Source: Chthoniobacterales bacterium (GTDB lineage: Bacteria > Verrucomicrobiota > Verrucomicrobiia > Chthoniobacterales > UBA10450). From it: a stretch of DNA of 8,035 nt. This document shows positions 1 through 5,618 of this stretch, one piece after another. The stretch spans positions 1 through 8,035 of the forward strand of contig JACCXA010000211.1 in assembly GCA_013697365.1 (NCBI GenBank), read 5' to 3'. Positions within the stretch are counted from its first letter, which is position 1. Every line of letters starts with the position of its first letter. The notes below the pieces were generated by a model, which saw only the letters and a list, made by a program, of their open reading frames with translations, did no database searches and had not been told where the DNA came from. Both the position numbers and the translations under genes were made by a program.

Positions 1-4
1 TTCC

Positions 5-754
5 CTACGCGAGCACGGCACCATAGACACCGGCCATGCCTTCATGCGCTTGCGCGACGGCTTTCAATATGGCCGGCGTTTTCTCCGCAGTGTCGGGATC
101 GAGCGTGATCATCATGCAACGCCCATCGCGCTGGAGAACGGCGACGGTTACTTTTGGGCCGATGCGCAACGAGCGACCCACGAATTCATCCTCGGCGAAG
201 CCTTCGGATGATATTAAATCGACATAAACATTTGCGCGAAAGCGGCGCTTATCGACGGCGACGCCGGTTTCCTCGCCCAGTTTTTTTGCCGTTTGCACGG
301 CGAAGATCGACAACGGACGACAATCGGTGATCGCCTTGTCCGAGCGAAGCAATGTGAGCTCGTGCTTTCCGTCGATGCTTACTCGCAGATTGTCGATCAA
401 AGCCGGGTCATCAATCGCAAAAGTTTTCCCTTCCGGCGTTTCGACATCGATCATTAACTCGGATACGTCGGCTGAGATCGGATTCGCGCCCGATCCCAGT
501 TTCTCGGCTTCACTCAAGTTGACCGGCCGCGCTGCTTTCTCCGGATTTCGGAAGCGCGTGCGGTAGCGAATCATCTGACGTTGATCGCGTCCGGTAAAAA
601 ACGGAAACCCTTTCGGACTAGCCGAGCTCTCAAAAGCAAAAAGCCGATCGGCATAAACTCCCGCATAACCGGCGAACATTTCATCCATCTCTTCGCCGCG
701 CATGCTTTTGACCGGATACCGCCAAAGGCTCTCAACTTTTCCGACGATGCTCAC
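5..754 (-). CDS. MOSC-domain protein with N-terminal beta-barrel (mARC/YcbX-like)
   Basis: The 249-residue protein has the two-part build of the MOSC_N plus MOSC family. The N-terminal barrel begins with the typical phrase LWRYPVKSMRGE (about residues 10-21). The MOSC part carries C145 in TDCRPLSIF, RFRANVYVD (171-179) and C213 in GRCMMITLDPDT, close to the C-terminus as usual. Relatives (YcbX, mARC) bind molybdenum cofactor through a conserved cysteine and reduce N-hydroxylated substrates, generally with a ferredoxin or cytochrome partner. C213 is the likely equivalent cysteine, but the substrate cannot be read from sequence. It is cytoplasmic, with no signal peptide or membrane helix. The start is GTG with no clear Shine-Dalgarno; a heptamer repeat occupies the place where one would be. 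It lies 50 bp downstream of the POT transporter on the same strand and could be co-transcribed. The stop is TAG. Confidence 0.88.
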   Translation of the reverse strand: MSIVGKVESLWRYPVKSMRGEEMDEMFAGYAGVYADRLFAFESSASPKGFPFFTGRDQRQMIRYRTRFRNPEKAARPVNLSEAEKLGSGANPISADVSELMIDVETPEGKTFAIDDPALIDNLRVSIDGKHELTLLRSDKAITDCRPLSIFAVQTAKKLGEETGVAVDKRRFRANVYVDLISSEGFAEDEFVGRSLRIGPKVTVAVLQRDGRCMMITLDPDTAEKTPAILKAVAQAHEGMAGVYGAVLA

Positions 755-760
755 GGCACT

Positions 761-795
761 AAAGTAAGAACGAGGAAGTAAGAATTAAGAAGTAA
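761..795. repeat. Heptanucleotide tandem repeat, five units
   Basis: Read on the minus strand, these 35 bases divide exactly into five 7-mers. Units 1 and 3 are TTACTTC, unit 2 is TTAATTC, unit 5 is TTACTTT, and unit 4 (CTCGTTC) is more diverged. The tract fills most of the 50-bp gap between the POT transporter stop and the MOSC start, ending about 6 bp before the GTG. It leaves no room for a normal ribosome binding site. It is probably an intergenic slippage-type repeat. Confidence 0.7.
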
Positions 796-804
796 TTTCG
801 GCGA

Positions 805-2172
805 TCACTGAACCGGGTAGAGGGCCCGACTGAGGCGACGACCGAATAGCACGACGAGAAGGCCTCCGCCGGCGGCGATGGCCGCGTGCATTGCCCAAAA
901 CTCAGCGGGGCGCATCTTCTCGTAGAAGCCGCCGAGCCAGCCGATCAGGTTATTCGAAATGAACAGGCTCATAAAGGCCAGACCCATCAGGGTGGCGTTC
1001 ACTTTGGCCGGCGCAGCGCGCGAAACCGGCGCGAGAAGCGTGGGCCAGTAGTAGAGGAAGGAAATTCCCAGAATAGCGGTATAGAGGAATGGCCAGATCG
1101 GGTGCACCGGCGCGCTGCCGGAAGCGAAAATTGCGGCTACCAGGATCAGGTTGCTCGCCGCGGCGATCCAGGCTCCGGTGCCGATTTTTGCCAGATCGTC
1201 TGGCTCGCGCCGTCCCGCTGCCTGGCGACGCCAGATCCAGAAGACCAGCGGCACGCCCAGGATGCTGAAAACTGAATTGAGTGATTGATACCAGGGAACC
1301 GGGATCCGGAAGCCGCCCAGGCTTGGGGCGACATGCTCTTGAATCCAGATCGGATTCACGTTGTAGAGTTGATAGTAGGACGTGGACTGGAAGACGGTGA
1401 TGATCATCACTGCGATGAGCGCATAGACGATGCGCCGCTGGGCGGCGGTGAGGCGAGCAGTGCCCTCGAATTTGCGCCGTTCCACCCGCGCCGGCAGGTA
1501 GCGGTATCCGTAGAGATAGGTGGCAAGGCCGAGGAGCATGAAGATCGCGGCGATGCCGAAGCCGTAGTGCCAGCCATAAACCTGTGCGAGCAGACCGCAG
1601 AGCAAGGGTCCCACGACCGCTCCGATATTGATTCCGGTGGAGAAGATGAGGAAACCTCGGGTTCGCCGCGCTTCGTCCTCTCGCGGATAAAGGGCGCCCA
1701 CCTGCGCCGAAATATTGCCCTTTAGGAAACCGGAGCCGATGACGAGCAGCAGGAGGGCCACGAGAAATGACTCCTCAAAAGTCATGGCGATATGCCCGGC
1801 ACTCATAGAGAGGGCGCCAATCACAACACCATTGCGCTGTCCGATCCAGCGATCGGCGATCATGCCGCCGAGCAGCGGAGTGAAGTAAACGAAACCGGAG
1901 TAGAGCCCGAAAATCTGCGACGCGAGCGCCTGCCTTGAGAGCGGGCCGAACAGCCATTCCAGAGCAGCGCGGAACCCGGAGAATCCACCGATGTGCTCGA
2001 CATGTCCTGGCAGCAGCAACTGATTCACCATGTAAAGGACGACCAGCGCCACCATTCCATAGTAGGAAAACCGTTCCCATGCTTCGGTGAACGCGAGATA
2101 GAAAAGGCCCCTCGGATGACCCATGAAGGCCGCATCACCGCCGTGCGTGACCGCGACTTCGCTTGTGCTCAT
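805..2172 (-). CDS. POT/PTR2-family proton-dependent oligopeptide transporter
   Basis: The 455-residue hydrophobic protein is an inner-membrane major-facilitator-fold carrier that imports di- and tripeptides with protons. The family signature ExxERFxYY is intact in the first helix (E30, E33, R34, F35, Y37, Y38). An MFS motif-A-like loop GGMIADRWIGQR follows at 102-113. The helix-4 signature is GFLKGNISAQVG (148-159), which keeps the lysine (K151) but has Gly where many relatives have Pro. Later come INIGAVVGPL (181-190) and GWHYGF (200-205), both typical of POT proteins. The C-terminal half has the usual loop ending in IPVPWYQSLN. Length is slightly under the usual 480-500. The ATG start is supported by GGAG with an 8-nt spacer. 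It is followed on the same strand by the MOSC gene. Related POT members carry nitrate or other small solutes, so the substrate is an inference. Confidence 0.92.
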   Translation of the reverse strand: MSTSEVAVTHGGDAAFMGHPRGLFYLAFTEAWERFSYYGMVALVVLYMVNQLLLPGHVEHIGGFSGFRAALEWLFGPLSRQALASQIFGLYSGFVYFTPLLGGMIADRWIGQRNGVVIGALSMSAGHIAMTFEESFLVALLLLVIGSGFLKGNISAQVGALYPREDEARRTRGFLIFSTGINIGAVVGPLLCGLLAQVYGWHYGFGIAAIFMLLGLATYLYGYRYLPARVERRKFEGTARLTAAQRRIVYALIAVMIITVFQSTSYYQLYNVNPIWIQEHVAPSLGGFRIPVPWYQSLNSVFSILGVPLVFWIWRRQAAGRREPDDLAKIGTGAWIAAASNLILVAAIFASGSAPVHPIWPFLYTAILGISFLYYWPTLLAPVSRAAPAKVNATLMGLAFMSLFISNNLIGWLGGFYEKMRPAEFWAMHAAIAAGGGLLVVLFGRRLSRALYPVQ

Positions 2173-2180
2173 CGTGCTTG

Positions 2181-2184
2181 CTCC
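2181..2184 (-). promoter_or_regulatory. Shine-Dalgarno of the POT transporter
   Basis: GGAG (within GGTGGAG on the minus strand) sits 8 nt before the ATG at 2172. It is one of the few clear ribosome binding sites in this window and fixes the start of the transporter. Confidence 0.6.
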
Positions 2185-2260
2185 ACCAAAGAAAGGCGTC
2201 CGCCAGTCCCGATCAGATCCAGCAGATGGTTAGGGCTCGCGGTCATTCGGAGTCTAGTTC

Positions 2261-2287
2261 GCCGCCAATGCCTTCGGAGTTGGCGGC
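2261..2287. other. Perfect 8-bp stem hairpin between the PIN remnant and the POT gene
   Basis: GCCGCCAA (2261-2268) and TTGGCGGC (2280-2287) are exact reverse complements around an 11-nt loop that contains CTTCGG. It lies in a 220-bp stretch (2173-2392) in which I see no credible gene. On the minus strand it is 106 nt past the PIN remnant's stop and 88 nt before the transporter start. No T-run follows on either strand, so it is not a standard intrinsic terminator. It could be a leader structure of the transporter mRNA or a REP-like repeat. Confidence 0.5.
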
Positions 2288-2392
2288 AACTGTGCGGCAT
2301 TGCGCGCCCGTCAGAAGAGACCCGGCCATCCGCACGACGTTGCGCCGCTTCAGTTCGCGAAAAAAAGAACTCATCGGCAAGCACTCTGCCGT

Positions 2393-2760
2393 TCAGACCA
2401 GCAGCCTGAACCCCGCCTGCGCGAAATGATGATCAAGCCTGAGCGCGTCGCGAAGGCGGTTTACATCCATGAACTCGAAGCTGATGCAATCAATCCAGTC
2501 CCATTCTTTGTCGGCAAACCTGGCGCAGCGCCGCCACCCGCGTTCGATTAGATCGGGGGACGGCGGGGTGATGTTGATGCGCGGTGAGGTCTTAAGAGCG
2601 CCAATCCACTCGATCGCCGCCTGTTTGTGGAGTCGCTTGGCGATGAGCGAAAACACCTCGAGCAGAATCACCTCGTGCGTCAGGAAGTCGGTCGCGCGTC
2701 CGCGGTAAATACCGAGCACGCCTCGTGATTGGTGTCGTTCCTGTCCGCGAAAGAAATGCT
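2393..2760 (-). pseudogene. Decayed PIN-domain (VapC-like) ribonuclease gene, N-terminus lost and frameshifted
   Basis: The intact part (open from a GTG at 2719, 108 codons) reads as the body of a PIN domain. It has THEVILLEVF with the second acidic residue, WDWIDCISF with the third, and a final LRLDHHFAQAGFRLL that closes many PIN toxins. PIN proteins are Mg-dependent RNases, usually toxins of type II toxin-antitoxin pairs. Upstream of the GTG a different frame continues the family pattern: FADRNDTNHEACSVFTAD, about 2698-2751. The two frames join if a single base was lost near 2695-2700. The first strand with the essential first Asp (normally xxVDTSxxxAL) is missing, and a strong hairpin begins at this point. 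No antitoxin gene precedes it. A short protein from GTG 2719 could still be made but would lack a complete active site. A sequencing error could explain the frameshift, but not the missing first strand. Confidence 0.65.
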
Positions 2761-2792
2761 CTCCCGTTTAGAGTCGAGCGGGAGGGCATTTC
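2753..2792. terminator. Long stem-loop, 14-bp stem; possible minus-strand terminator or inserted palindromic repeat
   Basis: The arm 2753-2766 (GAAATGCTCTCCCG) pairs with 2779-2792 (CGGGAGGGCATTTC) at every position, with one G-T wobble, around a 12-nt loop. On the minus strand it lies 61 nt beyond the stop of the secreted Thr-rich protein and is followed by the T-rich TTTCTTTC. It may therefore end that gene's transcript. It also overlaps the broken 5' end of the PIN remnant, so it may instead be a mobile palindromic element that landed there. Confidence 0.5.
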
Positions 2793-2853
2793 GTTAATAT
2801 CGAGAAAAAATCCTGCTGCTGCGCGTCGCAGGCAGAACTGCCTTCAAAAGCGC

Positions 2854-3378
2854 CTATTTCAGCGTGACTTCACGCATCATTTTTGTGCCGAGGATGTCGC
2901 GAATTTCCAAGCGCTTTATTGAGCCCTGACGCAACTGGTCTTCGCCGCCGATCAGTTTGGCGGCGATCGGGTCGGTCTTCTCCCGCAAGCCATCGAGCGC
3001 CGCCATGTTTTTGTATTGGACCATTAGAAGAATATCAAAGTCATCCGCGTTCGCCGCTTCGCCGAGAAAAATCTTGTAATCCAGGATGATGCCCTGCTTT
3101 TTCGCTTCGTCGCTCGTGGACTTGTAGGCTTGAGTGAGGTTCTTCAAGTAATCATCGCTCATTCCCGCTTTTGTTCTGACCATGGTGATCTCCCAGACCG
3201 ATCCTTCCGTGTAAGGCGCGGTGCTTCCACTGGTGGTCGTCGTGCTCGTTGTGGTTGCAGAGGTCGTTGTTGTTGGGGTTGCCCTGGGAGTTGGGCTCGT
3301 TTGTGCGGAGCACAGGCCAGCGAGGCCAAGAGATAATGCCGCGCAAGCGACGATGTTTAGTTTTTTAGTAGTGATCAT
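2854..3378 (-). CDS. Small secreted protein with Thr-rich linker and ferredoxin-like-fold domain, function unknown
   Basis: I do not recognise this 174-residue protein as a named family. A Sec signal peptide is clear: KK at 5-6, a hydrophobic core ACAALSLGLAGL (11-22) and a likely cut after CSA (residue 25). There is no lipobox. Residues 27-55 form a low-complexity Thr/Ser/Pro linker. The remaining ~120 residues (from VWEITMVRTKAGMSDDYLKNL) alternate strand and helix, including ILDYKIFLGEAANADDFDILLMVQYKNMAAL. This resembles the dimeric alpha/beta-barrel (EthD/Dabb-like) fold found in many uncharacterised secreted proteins. The domain call is an inference from pattern. It is likely periplasmic, with the linker tethering or spacing the domain. 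The ATG start is preceded by a weak purine stretch AAGAAGA. The gene stands alone, with a palindrome about 80-100 bp upstream and a stem-loop downstream. Confidence 0.75.
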   Translation of the reverse strand: MITTKKLNIVACAALSLGLAGLCSAQTSPTPRATPTTTTSATTTSTTTTSGSTAPYTEGSVWEITMVRTKAGMSDDYLKNLTQAYKSTSDEAKKQGIILDYKIFLGEAANADDFDILLMVQYKNMAALDGLREKTDPIAAKLIGGEDQLRQGSIKRLEIRDILGTKMMREVTLK

Positions 3379-3459
3379 GTTGTCTTCTTTGATGAGGTTT
3401 TTGTTGCCCCCGATCCTCCCGCTCGTGGAGCGGTGGTTCGTCCCGGTTATTCAGGCATT

Positions 3460-3478
3460 TTGATCGGTTTGCGATCAA
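3460..3478. promoter_or_regulatory. Perfect palindrome upstream of the secreted-protein gene, candidate operator
   Basis: TTGATCG and CGATCAA form exact 7-bp arms around the 5-bp spacer GTTTG, giving a 19-bp dyad. It sits 82-100 bp upstream of the ATG of the secreted Thr-rich protein, within the 181-bp gap after the squalene-synthase-like gene. The dyad's arm length and spacing fit a homodimeric regulator site. On the minus strand TTGATC could double as a poor -35 box, but I see no good -10 at the right distance. No T-run follows, so a terminator is unlikely. Confidence 0.4.
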
Positions 3479-3541
3479 CACGCGAGAACAATGTCCGCCA
3501 AGGCAGCGTTGGAAATCTCGGCCCAGGATCGGGGCGAAATT

Positions 3542-3559
3542 AACGGCCAGTGTGCCGTT
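3542..3559 (-). terminator. Short hairpin directly after the squalene-synthase-like gene, weak terminator candidate
   Basis: AACGGC and GCCGTT form exact 6-bp arms around a 6-nt loop. On the minus strand they begin at the base after the TAG stop (3560-3562), and AATTT follows. The position suits the end of the DUF362/squalene-synthase operon. The stem is short and the T tract poor, so termination may be partial. Confidence 0.4.
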
Positions 3560-4564
3560 CTACCCCGGCTGCGACGAAAGCGTGCGAAACGCTTTCTGTA
3601 ATGAGCTCGGCGAGGCCAGCGTCAGTGTTGCATGGAGCACGATCTGCCGAATTTCAGCCCGGCTCACCTTCACTTTGGTCGTGAAGATAGAGGGGCCCGC
3701 TTCGCGCAGGAGCGCGAGGGTGCGTGCGCCGATCAAGGCCGGAAGCGCTGTGGCAAGCCGCGCGCGCCAGGACCGAACCGCACAGGAGTAAGCAATCCCT
3801 GCGGCAATCCCCTGCTCGGCTCGGACCCGCCAGGCCTGCACCAGCGGCAAGGCGCGTGATGGCTCCCGTTTCAGGTCTTGAGGAGTCAGGCCTAACGAGT
3901 GCAACTCTTCCGCCGGCAGGTAACAACGACCAGCGCGCAAATCAGCTCCCAAGTCGCGCAGGACATTCACGAGCTGCAGTCCTTTTCCGTAGGCCACGCC
4001 AGACGAAACCATCTCGGTTCGCGCCGTGGCTGTGAAGTCCCGCAAGTGCCGAAAGCAGACATCTGTCCAAAATTCTCCGACCGATCCCGCGACCAGGTAG
4101 GTATATCGGTCGAGATCGGCGGCCCTCTGCAAAGCCATGATTTGCGCCGGGTCGCCGAAGCGCTCGACGTCCAGCGCCTGGCCTTCGTTGATGCTCGCCA
4201 GCACGCCCCGGATGTTTGCCCGATCACCTTTGCCGATGGCTGCGAGCCACTGCAAACAATGCGGGACAGACTCGATGAGAGCACGCTCGGCAGGGTTCTT
4301 CTGCAAACTTGCAAAGCCCCCGATCGAACCAGCAGGGCGATCCTCTTGTATCATCGCAGCCAGATTCGCGAGCTCTCGCACGCGCACATTCGCCTCAACC
4401 TCCGTGGTGTCCGCGATCGTGTCCGTGGCCCGCGCCAGCAAGTAAGCGAGCGCGACCGGATCACGCACTTTGGCCGGCAGCAGGCGAATCGAAAGATAGA
4501 ACGAGCGCGAGACCGAGCGCAGCAGCGGCCCTCGCATTTCAGCCAGCGAAACCGGCGCAGTCAT
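3560..4564 (-). CDS. Squalene/phytoene synthase family enzyme, probably squalene synthase-like
   Basis: The 334-residue protein belongs to the trans-isoprenyl head-to-head synthases, which join two farnesyl (or geranylgeranyl) diphosphates into squalene (or phytoene). Both aspartate-rich Mg-diphosphate motifs are complete: D48-TIA-D52 and D204-LGA-D208, the latter inside LVNVLRDLGADLRAGRCYLP (198-217). SRSFYLSIRLLP (19-30) and YLVAGSVGEFW (156-166) are the other family signatures. The DT after the first Asp and VAGSVGEFW resemble the single-enzyme squalene synthases more than HpnC/HpnD or CrtB. No C-terminal membrane anchor is visible. The start codon overlaps the stop of the upstream DUF362 gene by ATGA, indicating translational coupling. 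No hopanoid cyclase, HpnE or carotenoid genes are in view, so product assignment (squalene rather than phytoene) is an inference. Confidence 0.85.
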   Translation of the reverse strand: MTAPVSLAEMRGPLLRSVSRSFYLSIRLLPAKVRDPVALAYLLARATDTIADTTEVEANVRVRELANLAAMIQEDRPAGSIGGFASLQKNPAERALIESVPHCLQWLAAIGKGDRANIRGVLASINEGQALDVERFGDPAQIMALQRAADLDRYTYLVAGSVGEFWTDVCFRHLRDFTATARTEMVSSGVAYGKGLQLVNVLRDLGADLRAGRCYLPAEELHSLGLTPQDLKREPSRALPLVQAWRVRAEQGIAAGIAYSCAVRSWRARLATALPALIGARTLALLREAGPSIFTTKVKVSRAEIRQIVLHATLTLASPSSLQKAFRTLSSQPG

Positions 4565-5607
4565 CGGCTGAGCTCTCGCAATTCTATCCGGGTGGGATCC
4601 GCCACGCCCAGGCCCATTTGCCCCGCGATCTGCACATGCGCGGCGAGTTCCCCGATGGGCGGAAGCTTCGCGTTCGCCCGCAGTCGCTCAATCCGCCGGA
4701 GCGCGAGCGTATCGATCGCCACCGGATCTTTGCTCGCCAGCATGGTCGCCTCATGGACCGCGTAACTGGGATGCGATTCCGGCCCGCCAGCATATGCCGC
4801 GAGCAGGCCGTCCATGATGTGCAGCACGACTTTGTTTCTGATGACAGGATCGGCGTAGATCTCTGCCATTCCGAAAGCGCCGAGCGTCTCAAACTGTGTG
4901 AAGCGCCGCCAGTTATCGATGTTCGGCAGCGTCATGTTGTAAAGGCATCCGGCCAATCCGGCGGAGGCGCTGTCGCTCATCGTCGGCACGTTGATGATCT
5001 TGGTGAGCCGGGTCGTCACCAGCTTGGCAAAATGGCTGGTGCTGCTGGTATTTTTGCTTTCGGAGTTCAATGGATTTTCTCCCCGGCGCGGAATGTATGC
5101 CAGGTCCCCCCAGACAAGCCTCCCCATGACGGGAGCCGTGAAGGTCGCCTTGGGATCGTAGCCGTTGCGCGGCTCGATCGACAGCAGTTGATACCCTCCC
5201 GCGCCACGTCGGAACCCTGCTTCCTTGGTTCCGCCCAGCTGCCTGTCCCAGACAATGATGCCGCTCCGCGAAACGCCGGCTGCCGCCAGCCCTTCCACGA
5301 TGGCGTCGACCACGTCGCGATGCGTCGTGAACAATTCGCCACCCGCGGCTGAGATTTTGATGCCGACTTTATCTGTCGGCAAAACCAGCGAAGCCCACGC
5401 GCTGGCAATATCCGGCTTCCCGGTGACGCCGAGAACAAGGCGGTTCACCATCCCGCGCACGATCGCTGCATCGGTGCGGTATTGCACGATAGCTGCCGGC
5501 TCGCGCACGGAGTAGACAATCGCGGGCGATGCTGCCGGCTGCGCGATTTGGGAGAAAGCTTCACTGGCCGTGCCAAAAAAAAGGAGCGCTAAAAATCGGA
5601 TCGACAA
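4561..5607 (-). CDS. Secreted DUF362-domain protein
   Basis: The protein matches the DUF362 family pattern: VGIKISAAGGELFTTHRDVV followed by DAIVEGLAAAGVSRSGIIVWDRQ, then a central stretch around KIINVPTMSDSASAGLAGCLYNM and a C-terminal KDPVAIDTLALRRIE. Family function is unknown. Many members carry a 4Fe-4S ferredoxin segment, but this one has no cysteine cluster. With a TTG start at 5607 it has 348 residues and a compact Sec signal peptide (SIRFLALLFFGTASEA, cut about residue 17), which is why I choose this start. The frame stays open upstream, with TTG codons at 5625 and 5682 (373 residues). That extension is Pro/Ser-rich, encoded by a repeat tract and overlaps hemW on the other strand. 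No start has a good Shine-Dalgarno. It is the first gene of a two-gene operon with the squalene-synthase-like gene, overlapping it by 4 bp. The link between the two is unexplained. Confidence 0.8.
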   Translation of the reverse strand: MSIRFLALLFFGTASEAFSQIAQPAASPAIVYSVREPAAIVQYRTDAAIVRGMVNRLVLGVTGKPDIASAWASLVLPTDKVGIKISAAGGELFTTHRDVVDAIVEGLAAAGVSRSGIIVWDRQLGGTKEAGFRRGAGGYQLLSIEPRNGYDPKATFTAPVMGRLVWGDLAYIPRRGENPLNSESKNTSSTSHFAKLVTTRLTKIINVPTMSDSASAGLAGCLYNMTLPNIDNWRRFTQFETLGAFGMAEIYADPVIRNKVVLHIMDGLLAAYAGGPESHPSYAVHEATMLASKDPVAIDTLALRRIERLRANAKLPPIGELAAHVQIAGQMGLGVADPTRIELRELSR

Positions 5608-5618
5608 GATATTAAGCG

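Noticed and set aside
2169..2384. 71-codon minus-strand frame upstream of the POT gene, possible antitoxin or leader peptide
   Set aside because: It is downstream of the PIN remnant rather than upstream, contains the hairpin at 2261-2287, overlaps the transporter start, and has an Arg-rich composition with no antitoxin motif.
2753..2792. Insertion-sequence terminal repeats
   Set aside because: The two arms are only 12 nt apart with no transposase between them, so this is a hairpin or palindromic repeat, not the ends of an IS.
3899..5352. Long open frames on the plus strand (3899-4765 and 4309-5352)
   Set aside because: They lie antisense to the squalene-synthase-like and DUF362 genes, which have clear family motifs. 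Their products are Arg/Pro-rich with no recognisable domain, typical of shadow frames in GC-rich DNA.
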